Of a stretch of DNA of 64,000 nucleotides, positions 11,831-23,808 are shown piece by piece. The translations under genes were made by a program, and so were the position numbers. Source of the DNA: Heterobilharzia americana (Eukaryota; Platyhelminthes; Trematoda; Strigeidida; Schistosomatidae). Numbering within the stretch: position 1 is the first letter of the stretch; every line of letters begins with the position of its first letter. Where the stretch lies: positions 62,001-126,000 of the forward strand of contig CALYCZ020000116.1 of NCBI GenBank assembly GCA_944470555.2, given 5' to 3'. Under the pieces are notes generated by a model. That model did no database searches and was not told the origin of the DNA. It saw only the letters and a list, made by a program, of their open reading frames with translations.

Positions 11831-14800
11831 TGTTCAGTAAGTGGACGTGATCTTTATCACTTGTGATGAGCTTCCTCAAGCATAAAGTATGCGTTAGACG
11901 GTTAATAAAGGCTATATTATATAGTTTATATTAGAGTGTGACAATGAGGACCACCTTAACCTTCGTCATAAATGAAAAAAACAACAAGTATAATGTAACC
12001 AAATATTTATCGTAAAACTGCTTTGGCTGATAAGTCTCCAAGCGTCAATAATTTTTTGTTCAGTACGCTTCAAAGACAACCTGGTTTTAATACTGTGCAA
12101 AAGTATAGGGAGTATGTTCTCTAAGAGAAGGTTCAAGCTGAAGACGATCAACTAGTGTCTACTATTCAATGAGTAACCTCTGAAGTGATTTCAAAAACGC
12201 TGCATAAGCAAACAAGGAGACAAGAAAATGTAAATGCGGAAGTCAATTTTCTCAAACATGATTTGCAAAAAGTATGAAACGGCGAAGAATGAAAGTATGG
12301 ATTAGAAATGCTATATCAGTAACCTACGGAGATGCAATACTAGCCTAACTGTATAAGATAGCATGCTTAGTCACTCAATCACAAATGGATACGATACTTT
12401 GTAGCTTCAACTGTATTTGTCAACATACATGAACGTATGGAAGCGACTACATCAAATGAATAGAGAAATAGTCAGCTACGCAGACCCCTGGTTATTTACT
12501 AAGAAATTTGAGCTGAAAGAGATGTATCATCTTGCAAGTACAATAGTTCACAAGAAAATGATCACACAAAATCTAATTAACACAATTCTTCAAAACTGTT
12601 AACAAAATATTTTAGCTATGTTGCTGTTTGTTGAAGTCATAGTCATTAAAAAATTGTGCTGCTGCCTTGTCAGTGAGTGACTCTATTCACAAATAAAAAT
12701 TACTACTTCTTTTAAACTTGTGTACTGCTTCGTCTTCAAATTATTATTTATGATTTCTTAAAACTGTCATCATATCCGCTTAACTGACTCATCTTTTTTG
12801 CTTGCATATATTTTGTATGATTACTTTACTGCATTTCAGGACAACATTTTGGTTTTTTTATCAGGTGTCTCACAATGAAACAGTATTATTTAATGGATTA
12901 CACTTCAGATACAGTTTACGATCAGTTGTCATATTACGTAGTACTTTTTAAGATGTCTGAATTTATTTCACCCAGTCCACAAAATTAGTACTGTTTTCTG
13001 ATAACTACTTCTAATTTGGCTGAAGTTCTTGGACAATTTATTTGTCGTATGTATCACACAGTTAAATAACATTATTTCTGACAGAACTGTGTAATAAGTG
13101 TTGTCTAGTGTCCTAGCTACATATATGCCTTATACTGACTACACAATTATTTGGATTGTAAACAGCTAAACAGAATTCTGTAAAAGAAGTGATGTTATCC
13201 TGTTTCGCAATTACTGTTCAAACCAAATGTAGTATCTAGAGTCTTAAAAATTACATAAAACTAACATTCCACAGATGACATCATGCATAATATTTCAGCC
13301 TGACAAACCTAAATTTTATATAACATATAATTTGGAAAGCATACATTCAACGAACATATTTATATTTCCTAGTATGGTTCTGTAATAGCAGAAAGCAGGG
13401 CTACTAAGGTAATATTTTGTCCTAAGTGACAAGTAGCGTATGAAAACAAAGCACTAAAAAAGAATATGTTTGCCTTCAAGATAAACGCATTACTGTAAAA
13501 ACCTTTAGAATTTAGTAGTTGTTTGTATTGTAAGCAAATAATCTGTATTTGCTGTAACAGTGGATGTTGTTGTAGTAACACAGCGAGACTTTTAAATTAC
13601 TGCTTTGTTTTTGAAACCACCTATACAACACCATCAGACATGCATACTGCCGAATCTATACATGAACCAGGGTTTTGGACGCATAAGCTATTTAACTCCT
13701 TACTTAGGTCAAAAGATGTCATAACCCGAATGTAGTTAGTCAAATTCTAACTAAACGATTATAAAAAGCCGAAGTGTATCATTTAAAGAAGACTACGAAG
13801 TTTTTTCATGACTACGGAAAAATAAATATTCCTAGATGGCATCAGAATTGGGTTGATTAAATGTAAACATACAAAAATGGTATTCATGCTCATAGCAAAA
13901 TATTTTCATCATTTTTATGCTTTATTTCCGAAATCAAATGCGAAAGCATATCTAAAAGATGTGAATTAACAGTTATTTTTTGAGATTAGTGTTGCATTTT
14001 CAGTTCTGAATTATTGTTTGTTTAACTTACTACACTCATCTGGAGTCATTACACACCCCTTCATTTATCACTTTTGTAGAATCCTATTATTTTTCAGTAT
14101 TTGTATCGTTTATATTTTCCATTATTGCCACATCTTGGTCTATGCAGTTTGACATGTAATACATCATTCAGAAAAGAAACTTTCTGCATTTATTTTAAGC
14201 ACCAATAGAAATAGGCTAACCTTTTTCCCTGTTCTTGGTTTCCTATAAGAAAGGATTTATGGAACTCCAATTGACAGCCTTCAATAGAATTTCTTGTTTC
14301 ATCTTACAAACAAAACCAAGTTAAATATAAGATTGCTCAACTTTCAGTTTGACTCTGGTGATACATGTAAATGCAATTTAGCTAAATTTGGTACTAAAGT
14401 GAAATCGGTATGTGTGAATAGTAGTGACTTAAAATAATCAAAAGTAGGAAACATTAGTTTTATAAGTATTTCAGTATTTGCTTGCTAGTTAAAGCCAAAA
14501 GTACTGAAACAAACCTTTATTTCGATCCTTGTGATCATTTTATTATTTGTTATCGTGACCACATGTGGGAACAGGAAAGGTTCAGTTTACGCATTATTTA
14601 TCAATAAATTCTCAAAATAATGAACCTTATCATTTTTATGAAAATGTTATTACAATCATGAGAATTTTCTAAAAACTGCATTAGGAATCGGTTAAACTAA
14701 TGAACATACGATAAACAATTACCATTCTTTTTCGTAAAAACCTTTTCTACGAAAATAGATGATATATGACAAGTCACATTGATTTATACAAATGCACAAC

Positions 14801-14962
14801 ACATGATCTAAACTTTTATTTTACTCAGATTTCTACTCGTTTCATGTGTAAAAAGAGAACCTTGGTGCTTTTCTAAACTCAAATTTGTACACATGGTTAC
14901 GTTTAATAAATAAATAACTGAAATTTAGTATGCAGATTAGGTACTTTACTTATTTTGCTAAA
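11831..14962. other. AT-rich intergenic DNA, no supported gene
   Basis: Short frames only. The one at 12417-12602 starts at TTG and is 61 codons long, within chance expectation. Confidence 0.45.
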
Positions 14963-16186
14963 GATTGATTATTGTTATTATTGTTTTCTCTTGGGTTCCT
15001 AGTGGAATATAGAGCTTCAGTAACACGCCTCCATTCCACTCTCTTCTCTGCAGTCTTTTCAACCTCGCTCTACAACTGCCCACAACCTTTCATTTCTTCA
15101 TCACACCATCTCCTCCATATCACCCTCGCCTCGAACGCCCAACTCGTCCTTTAACCTTTGAATTCCACTCGAGGCTCTGGCCTGGCACGTGATGTCCCCA
15201 ATCGGCCTTCTCAGTCAGTGTATGCCCAATCCAATCCATCTCCACTTTCGTCTACCGCATACTTGTTGGGAGACAGGTTGTTGGTTAGTTCGTTGCCAGC
15301 CAGTCAGACAGCTAGAGAGCCAGAGTTCCTTGTTGCTTATTCTTATTATTCTGGCCATCTATCTGATCTTTATTCAGTATCAAGTGAGTGTATGCGTCAG
15401 CTGTTGATGCATGTCCGTAGTATGTTGGAAATGCTTTTCGCGACGGAACTGTATCTTGTTCACGCTAATGCTGAGTGTAGTGCAGTGCAGTAGATCTCCA
15501 CGCTCATTTCAGATTAATGAAGACCTGTCTTACTGTGTTTCCAATCCTGGTTTCCACATCGTCGTCTGTGTCTGTGCCGCCTGTAGTTGAGACAATGCTG
15601 CCTTGCCTAGTTAGGTGAAAGAGACTACTTCCTTCAGATTTCTCCCGTTCATGGTGCTTGTTGCTGTTGTTGATGCTCTTGTCGGACTGTTGGGTATCTT
15701 CGTCACCCATGTCAACTCTATGTTCACCTGAAAGAAATCCCGTCTTCTTTCGCTTCCTCACCTCGCCTCTCCTGACAACTTGTTGGTTTTTGCCTGTAGA
15801 TCTTTGAGTTTGTGCAACAAGACATTAGACATTAATCGTCATCGGGAAGTCGAAATCTTCTAGGATCTTTTCATCGGTCCACTCAGCGTATGTCCATCTT
15901 CTCGCTCCTCATGGTTTGCTGCATGATCCAATCCAGTCCAGTCGACCACAATCAGGAAGATGATCGGTGATTGTAGGCGGCAACCTCGTCTTAATTCTGT
16001 CTTCACTTCAAAGGAGCCACGCAGCTTTCCGTTGTGCGTCACTTGGCATGTCGCATTTTCATATAGCTGTTAAATGAGGTTGATAAAGATTTGCAGTACT
16101 CCGTATTGTTGAAGCAACTGCCAAATTACTTCTCGTTTGACGCTGTTGAAGACCTTTTCAAAATCGATAAATTTGAGGTAACTCCC
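14963..16186 (-). pseudogene. RTE-type LINE copy B, 5'-truncated, dead
   Basis: This is the 3' part of the same LINE family as copy A, read on the minus strand. It begins at about 16186, just before the motif FIDFEKVFNSVKREVIW (about 16125-16175), and runs through FEVKTELRRGC (about 15985-16015). The catalytic Asp box at about 15835-15848 has a one-base deletion that shifts the frame. It continues to the C-terminal tail, where ELWL-type and RASSGIQR-type blocks are still readable at about 15150-15350. The 3' end is intact and closes with an AATAATAACAATAAT-like tail at about 14963-14983, the hallmark of RTE insertions. Multiple stops and frameshifts exclude function. The sequence immediately upstream (16187-16395) stays in frame with it but is not family sequence. 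Confidence 0.85.
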
Positions 16187-19159
16187 TCCGATATTATCGT
16201 GAAAATATACTGAACTGCAAAATAGTAAGTTTTCATCGGAAAGAATTCGGTTTGATAATGGTGAACCAGTGTGGAAACACCGTTCAGTAGGCTGGTTATA
16301 ATATTTCTCATAAAATTTAATGTTGAAAGGAAATTTTTGTTCAGACAACTGTAAATGAGGTAGATTAGGTTTCAATCTATTACAGTTTCTCACAATACAA
16401 CCAGTTTGGTTGCTTTGCTTTGGTCAAAGGTTGATCTGGATTCAAATTCATACGTTGATTGATTTGGAAAGAAATCTCCATAAGAATTAATGAATTTAAT
16501 GACAATATAGATTACAAAAACATTAAAGTGATGAGCTACGTTGATTAGAAAGAATTTGCGCATTAACTAACAACAAAAGTGAACAGTTTTCCAAATGAAA
16601 AGCTCACAACAGAGATGTTACCTGAATTGGGTAATGGTTATATGTAAGCAGATTACATTCCAATTAAATAGCATTAAATTAAACATATTTTTAGCTTATC
16701 TAAGGTGAGTATTACTATAAATGCCTTTCAGACGTATGACATTTCAATAACATGTATACTATGGTCTTTAGTTCTTTGCACCAGCTAAATATATCTACCT
16801 CCAGACAAACCTAAATATATGCAAAAAGTCCAAAACTGTGTGAATTATTTCAAATAGTTGATTAATGTGAATTTAAGATTCGGCGGCTGCCTGCTTAAAC
16901 CTTTGGCTACCAAAACATTTCACTGAATTTATTTGATCAAATCCCTCCCTTTCTGTTTGTTTGATTCTTTAAGATGTCTCCTAAAGTTATCATGTACTCT
17001 TGCAACTTTTTCAAACTGCCGTTTCTCAAGCTAACAACGATACAAAAAGAAAACGTCACATCCGATGGAACTGGACACATAAATGCTTTAAAATACTGCA
17101 CAGCAGTATGTCTAGGATACTTATATCGGATTGCAGGTTTTTTTATTGGCTGACTAAGATAACACTACCATAATTACACTCAATTTTATATTCATTCTTA
17201 AGTTCAAATCAGACGCTGATGTAACATGAGCTACGCGTTTTACACTAGTGCCCTTTATCCTGTTATCAACACTATTCAAATGCAAACAACAGGAAGATCG
17301 GAAGTGTTTTTTAAAAAATTCCTCTCAAACTTCGAATTAAATTCTGTCCAGTGAAATAACATTTAATTTTCAGTTCCTGTTTCAGTGGAATTTGAAAAAG
17401 TTACCTCATTTTAAATCTCTTCTTCATCCTTATATGTGCTTATTCAAAAAGTTTGGTTAGTGATCATTCACAGCAGCTAACCCATACAGAATCCTGAAGA
17501 AATTCTCAGCGTTACCATAGCTAAGGATTTTGGTATTATTCCACTAGGTTATGTTTACCGAAGGAAAGTAAGGAGATGAATGTTGTATAAAATCCGTATT
17601 TTTGAAAGGCATTATATACATTTACTTACTTTCTGACTTCTTTATACATACACCCAAAAAAGGCAGTAAACATTTTTGTAAGATTGTTTCCCATCTTCAA
17701 AGGAAAGATTTTTACTATGAATATATGACGTTGAAATTCAATAGCAATAAATGCAGACCATTAGTAGGATTGATCGCTGAAAAACTACTTCGGTCGTATT
17801 TAAATTAAATAGTTTTCCCTTCCTAGTTCATACATTATATTCTGCTGACAAAATTTATCATGGGTACGACAGTCAGAATGAAATGAACTTATCCAGCTTC
17901 TGGTCTGTTTGTCAACCATAGACATTTTAGGATGCATAAAGGATTTGTGTGTTGTGTTTATTGGTTAAGAATAAACTAGGCAAAATTAGAATCTAACAAG
18001 TAGTAAAATTTCGAACAAAGAAACAAATGACCTGTTGTTTGATTTGGGAAAGGCACTAAAAAAATTGACAAAATAGGAAATATCGTATTCTAGGTCTTTG
18101 AAGGGATGATCATTTGTGTATTGAAAATGTAAATGAAGAAAAATTGCCATTTTGAAGTATGATGAAACGGGTAGAAAACAGACTAGGATAAGAAGCAACA
18201 CTTTATAATTCTTAGTTTTCCTATGACGATAGAGAAATTAGCAAAGTTGCAATCTTCTGTTTACTCAGTTAATGTGATAGCCCTGGAAACTCAATGTTTT
18301 GCATTAGTAAACTAAAAAATCATACTGAAAAGTGGCTGAGGTTACTTCAGTCACTATTTCTCCCAGTCATATAATCAGAGAGATAAATATAACTCTTATC
18401 ACTAGGAGTATTTACTCCGATAAATATATGTGAATTAGCGGATGCTCGAGGAAGTGGTTCTGAGTGGATATTCATCCACATTCATGAAAAAGAAAAATTC
18501 TGATGCTTGGTTAATTTCTTTTCATCCCCTACAGCACTAATCTTATTTCATAGTTCTCCGGATTTATGGTGAAACCTTTTAAAATGTCTGTTCATGAAAA
18601 GACAACTTTCAGAAGTTTCTTATTTATTTTTACAGTTAAATTAGTCAAAACAGGTTTCCCATTAGACAAAATTAGAATTCTGAGTTAGCTACTAATCCAT
18701 ATTAGTATCGCATGACAGCTCTGGGATTCTGATATGGATAGTTGAATGCTTAAAACAGTTTTAACTCTTGATTCATGTTTGCATGAAGTTTAAGTAGTGC
18801 AGCCTTTTTATAATGTGCAAACATTTGTGCATTCATTAAATTGGTTTGCTTGTTAACATGAGAAAACCTATGTCTCATGTCTGAACCATTCTTCTGACAG
18901 AAACTGGTTTTTTCGAAGTTTTCTGTTTTTCATGTAAATGCCTGACAACACATGAAACAGTTTGGAAAACTAACACGTATTCTCATTATTTTGGTCAAGC
19001 AGGATGTTAGAAAGGGAAAACTCTTCTTTGTACCATATAAGAAATGCTTTCTTAAAGCTCAGTGCTGCTAAAACTTGACAAATATAAAGTTCAAAAACAT
19101 GATAATTAGTAAAGAAGACCCTTTTCAACCAATTTAGTCTCTGACTTCACATATGTATG
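16187..19159. other. Intergenic DNA; unassigned sequence next to LINE copy B
   Basis: The first 210 bp continue the open minus-strand frame of copy B (16070-16393) but do not match the other LINE copies here. They may be another repeat that the LINE inserted into. The rest is AT-rich with only chance frames (for example 17602-17808). Confidence 0.35.
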
Positions 19160-19294
19160 TATATAACATTTGGAAACTGCAGTCCGTAAGGAAGATTAAA
19201 CTTAAATAACAGGATATTGAGATAACAATAATGGTGGTGTTGGTAATAATAATGTTGCTAGTTGATAATGTAAAGATTTAATGATAATAGAAAG
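19160..19294 (+). repeat. Left arm of a fold-back (inverted-repeat) element
   Basis: Read against the reverse complement of 19668-19800, this arm matches along its whole length at roughly 75-80% by eye, with small gaps. It shares blocks such as ATTGCTAGTTGATA-like and AATGATAATAGAAA. The arms enclose about 373 bp. Confidence 0.8.
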
Positions 19295-19667
19295 TTCTCT
19301 AGGGTGAACCGAAGCTTGACTTTATGCAAAAGAAGTTCGTACAGCTTTTATCTCTACCTTGGGTTCAACTTTATTGGTCTTAGTATGTTTCGTCTCTTTT
19401 TTGTATTTTTAAATTCTCCCCTTGTTAGATTAATTTTTCTACTCTCCTATCGTCATTTCTATTTTTAACATCTGGTAGTTTCTGATGTTACTTCATTTAA
19501 TCCTCCCAATAATTGCTACTTTTAACAAAACATTTTCAGTTTATTCCAATCAACTTGTCTTCTTCATGTTACCTAATCCATTGATTGTTTATCAACTCAA
19601 AAGTTTTCTTACTCTTCTGTAATCTATACGCACCTTATACACGATTTAAAACATCTTACTTAATCCT

Positions 19668-19788
19668 TTTCTATTATCATTCAACCTTTACACTATCAAC
19701 TAGCAATATCATTATTATCACCATCATTATTATTTCAATGTCATATTATTTAGGTTTGATCTTGTTTACGGATTTTAGTCTTTAAATG

Positions 19789-19800
<12 letters not shown>
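19668..19800 (-). repeat. Right arm of the fold-back element
   Basis: Partner of 19160-19294 in inverted orientation. Its outer end runs directly into an (AT)n microsatellite at 19791-19825. No transposase frame is seen in the 373-bp interior (19295-19667), so this would be a non-autonomous fold-back or MITE-like element, or a diverged inverted duplication. Confidence 0.8.

Positions 19801-19825
<25 letters not shown>
19791..19825. repeat. (AT)n microsatellite
   Basis: Alternating AT run of about 35 bp at the outer end of the fold-back right arm. Confidence 0.97.
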
Positions 19826-19828
<3 letters not shown>

Positions 19829-21782
19829 GTATAGCTTAAGAATAAATTTATTGAAACGAGTCCTCTTACTTAAATTTCTTGTTTTTGAAGTCACAAATAG
19901 ATTTAGGAATTTATTAAATATAAAGCTATCCCACATCTTGTCTGAAGTTGATCTGTCATAGGTATTTCTGGAAGCCGTAGAGCTGAGTTTTAACATAATT
20001 AGTTAATCACTGATAATAGTATATGGTGTTGAAACTAAGCATTCAAACGTCCTCCGTGTTGTGCACATTAGCGATGAACGATTTCTTCATATTAACTCAC
20101 TGTTGGTAAAGACATTGACAGCTTTCTCAAGCATTTCTCTCAGCTGGCTTTTACATGCTTCCATGTTCAAAAACTAGTACTCTCTTTCAAACTATTTAAA
20201 ACTCACATTGGATTAATCACTCAGGGCAAAGTGTATGAATATATTTCATTAGGAATATTTTTTGCCATGCTAATGATATAACAATAATTTTCCTAAATAA
20301 TATCGTTGAAATTTACTCAATATGCTTAAATTGAGTAACTAATAAATAAATCAGCCTTTAGAACAGACTGTTCTTTCAGTATTCAGTACGTGCTTTGATT
20401 ATTATGTAACTTAGTGATCCACCGGAGGATGTGTGTACACTGCCTTGGATTAAGAAGAATTTTTCAATCGAATATAACTATGAATGGAAAAGTTGAAGTG
20501 TTTAAGGAAATTTTGCTAATTGAAAATGATTTAAAACAACTGAGAATTGAATATTTTAGTCTTAATAGTACTTAGAATTTCAGTGAATTGTGGTGTAAGC
20601 TTGTCCGCATAATAGTTAGTTTCTGTATATGTGTTTAAAATAGATGAAAAAAAAAACATTTGAAGCTTGAACGGTGATTCATTTTTTACAAATGTTGTAT
20701 GGATATTAAAAAAGTAAATGAATCTGCTAACTCTTAGGTTGCGTTTAAGAGATGTGGAGCGTTAGCTTTCAGTGTTATCATGTTATGATAAACTGATTTC
20801 TTTTCGATTGAAACATGCTTTATTTCTTTTGTACTAATGCTGATTTTTGCTATGAGCTTAACAGGAAGGCGGCATTTTTACTACATTTTTGTCTAAAAAC
20901 ATTATTTTTCACTTATATGCATCTAATATTTAACTGTCATTTACTTGATCTCTTCACTAGGTGTTATGAGTACTGAAGAGGTTAAAAACTAGCTGATAAT
21001 GTGTATTAGTATACATACATATATATAATCCTTTCATAGGTAATTATTTTAATGAACTCAGGATTTGCAGTAGGCTTACACTCATGTATAGATTTCCGTT
21101 TTTGATCTCTATAAATTTTATCGTGTGTATCATGTGAACGTTTCCTTTTTTCTCTACTTCTTTATTTGTTTATAAAAAGCTTTCATGACAGCTAACGATC
21201 ATTCTGTCTAAACATAGTAAGTCAAATTAGGGAATTCATTTTGATGGATTTATTTGTGTCACAGAGAAAAAGTATTATATACTATGTCATGTTTCAGACA
21301 GTTATTGCCCATAGTCATATCGAGATACCTTCACACTGTTCCACAGTGTGATATATCCAATAAACCAACCAAAAAGAGGGATTTTTAACGCTTCATCGCT
21401 CAAACTGTATGTGAAATATGGTGAGTAAATATACATACAATAAAATCTGAGACGATATTTTTTGTTGCATAAAAACATTGATAAGCGGTATTAAGTTACA
21501 TCGAAACTCATGAAGCTGTGAACAGACAGTTAAGTGTGTTTTAAACTGAAATGCAACTAAAAAGAAAGATAAAGACTGCGGAGCAAGTTCATTTTTAAAA
21601 TAATATTATGAGGAATGAGCACAAATGTACATCCAGAAGATATTGTGAGAAATACCTAATCGTTGCAAACATTAGGGAGAAGATTTAGTTTGCGTACGTA
21701 TTAGTGGATTAACAGCTTATTCTAAACGATCAGTCACTTAGACGGCAGAATAATTAATGAACACTTGTTGAAATCATATTGT
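19826..21782. other. AT-rich intergenic DNA, no supported gene
   Basis: No recognisable coding, RNA or repeat feature apart from very short AT runs. Confidence 0.45.
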
Positions 21783-21948
21783 AGTGGGCGTTGCTGATAA
21801 GAATGGATATAAGTAGTAGACGTTGACAGGGTGGTAGAAATCATAGGGAATTAGCAACAGTGGGTAAGGATTCCACCAAGAGAAACTCAAGAGACAAGGC
21901 AGGTGTATGAAGAGCAAATCGAGAAAGAAGCAGAAGAGGAAATGAAGC
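21783..21948 (+). repeat. LTR-like inverted arm, left
   Basis: A 166-bp segment that recurs as an exact-length inverted copy at 22709-22874, with only three mismatches by eye. It is preceded by TGT, which would suit the TG start of an LTR. It reads on the + strand, opposite to the gag fragment it flanks. Confidence 0.85.
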
Positions 21949-22650
21949 ATATTATATTGTTCAAAACGTTTTCTTTTTCGCCTCTCCGGACAATTTCTTC
22001 GCCAGTGTCCAGGTTTCCGCATGCAAAGCATTTACCCTGTCTGTTGATGATCATTCGAAGTGCAAACACCTCTTCCTGAAGTTTATCGATTTGTTTTTTC
22101 CAGTTATTTACCTCTGGTGACTCCACTGCAGCTACTGCTGTACCCATCGGCTGTCTGGTCAACTTTGCTATCTCACTAATATCCATTGGTTAGGCCGCGT
22201 TCACTAGTCGTAGCTACTAGGCGATGGCATTCGGGACACTTTCGGTGAATTTTGCAGCCAGCAACTGCTCCTGCGACCCCTCATCCAACGTGAGAAGTGC
22301 TCGGCGAAGTAGTTTAGTCAACCTCGCAGCCATTACCAGCAGATCTTCGTCTATTTCAGGTTTCGTGCTCTGGAACTGCTGCGTCGCCCGCTCCCTGTCT
22401 GCCGGGCTGTCGAACTTTGCTTCCAGTCGTTCAGCCATTCCCTTTCAAGCCTCCTTCCCCTCTCCACGTTCAACGCTGTCATACGCTGCTTCCGCTATAC
22501 CCCTCAGCAACGTGTCAAGTATTATCATCTTCGCTCCTAGATCCTGGACACCCACCAGCTTCGCGTTCGATTCAAAGTCCCTGAGAAAGCGACACCAATT
22601 AAAAAAAGCAAAGACAGGTATGTAGGGAGGAATGTTCATTGTCAACAAGT
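21949..22650 (-). pseudogene. Ty3/Gypsy-type LTR retrotransposon gag fragment, dead
   Basis: The minus strand carries a degenerate Gag, the structural protein that packages LTR-retrotransposon RNA. A capsid-like part is readable from about 22648 (NWCRFLRDFESNAKLVG, then TLLRGIAEAAYDSVERG) through 22438-22217 (a MAERLEAKFDSPADRE-type start, then RLTKLLRRALLTLDEGSQE). It continues from 22186 (MDISEIAKLTRQ, then WKKQIDKLQEEV), ending at a CCHC zinc knuckle at about 21985-22035. All three segments lie in one frame interrupted by in-frame stops: a TGA at about 22445, stops at about 22214-22219 and one at about 22193. A one-base deletion in the A-run at about 22014-22016 splits the zinc knuckle between two frames. 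No protease, RT or integrase follows, because the fragment runs straight into the inverted left arm. Confidence 0.8.
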
Positions 22651-22708
22651 GGGACAGTTGTCATTAAATGTGGTACACCTTGCATTAAAACGATCATTTG
22701 CAAAATAA

Positions 22709-22874
22709 GCTTCATTTCCTCTTCTGCTTCTTTCTCGATTTGCTCTTCATACACCTGCCTTGTCTCTTGAGTTTCTCTTGGTGGAATCCTTACCCACTGT
22801 TGCTAATTCCCTATGATTTCTACCACCCTGTCAAAGTATACTACTTATGTCCATTCTTATCAGCAACGCCCACT
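22709..22874 (-). repeat. LTR-like inverted arm, right
   Basis: Inverted partner of 21783-21948: same length, about 98% identical. In the gag orientation it lies upstream of gag, where a 5' LTR would be, with about 60 bp between it and the first readable Gag codons. The first three bases of a TGT-type LTR start appear to be missing here. Confidence 0.85.
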
Positions 22875-23538
22875 TCGATATCAGTTCTAAGACTGTTCAT
22901 CACATATAATCATCATTCTAGAATATCAAGACGAAGAAGTCAACACAAAATCTCTCTTATATTGTCTGATCAATAAAATGTGCTAAAAGATGTACATTAT
23001 GGAGGCAAACCAGTTTTGAGAATGAGAGCTGGAATACTGAATGATGCTATAAAGAGTGAGGTGAGAGAATTCTAGTTTTGTTGCACTGAAAAAAACATTA
23101 CATAGGGAATTTACAAATCACAAGTTATTTAGAATATAATTATTTGCTTAATAATGTCACACATGTAATTCATCCTATCACTTATAAATGCATCATCGTA
23201 TAACGACCAACTCTATTATTTTTGAGGATGGTATTGCTTATTATCGAGTGTATAGTGTGATTTTACTTTTTTTCGGCAATTATTGACTACAAATTGTGTA
23301 GAATAAGGTGGCAAATGCCAGGATCTGAGTTACAAATAGACCGGTCTATTATGAAACTGTTTTAGAAATAAACTATTTATTCTACCGTCATCTGACTGGG
23401 GAATGTAAAGGAATAAATCTTCATTACAACAAAGTTCATGGTAGTTAAGTGGTGGGTGAATAACCGCCCCCTCATCCTCTTAAATCTATGCCCAGAAGGC
23501 TTTCCTATATGCACTGTCGTTTGCACAAAGCATTCTAA
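22875..23538. other. Intergenic stretch, no supported gene
   Basis: AT-rich; nothing recognised. Confidence 0.4.
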
Positions 23539-23808
23539 CACTACATCTTACGACCTGTAAAACTCCAAGACACCAAGAAGTTCAACAAACAATTCAGCGC
23601 CAACAAAACACCAAACGTTAATCTTTCATTCCTTGACCGAATCAAGCTTGAAATTGTGGAAAATGAAAGGTTAATGCAAGTATCCCTGCATTACTGGAAA
23701 AAGCCAGGTGAAACTCTCCAAAATTACTTCAAACAAAACCATGGTATACTTCTTGCTTTTATATATTTGACGGGTGTCACTTTCGAAGACAAAACTATTC
23801 TATTTTAA
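23539..23808 (+). CDS. Coding-like open frame without ATG, unknown
   Basis: The frame is open for 89 codons between a TAA at 23536 and a TAA at 23806, with no early ATG. Its composition is more protein-like than its neighbours (segments such as KLQDTKKFNKQF, FLDRIKLEIVENERL and YWKKPGETLQNYFKQ), mixing charged and hydrophobic residues as in helical proteins. I do not recognise the family. A frame open upstream in another phase (about 23485-23535) could mean a frameshifted relic. It may be an internal exon, a decayed transposon or retrocopy piece, or chance: frames of this length occur several times per window at this composition. Confidence 0.25.
   Translation, partial: HYILRPVKLQDTKKFNKQFSANKTPNVNLSFLDRIKLEIVENERLMQVSLHYWKKPGETLQNYFKQNHGILLAFIYLTGVTFEDKTILF

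Noticed and set aside
15158..15493. 111-codon + strand frame
   Set aside because: Antisense to the C-terminal part of LINE copy B.
22224..22625. 133-codon + strand frame
   Set aside because: Antisense shadow of the gag fragment, which has recognisable Gag composition on the minus strand.
22698..22976. 92-codon + strand frame with hydrophobic start, resembling a membrane protein
   Set aside because: It is the LTR-like arm read in a fortuitously open frame; the same peptide appears from the inverted left arm, so it is repeat DNA, not a gene.
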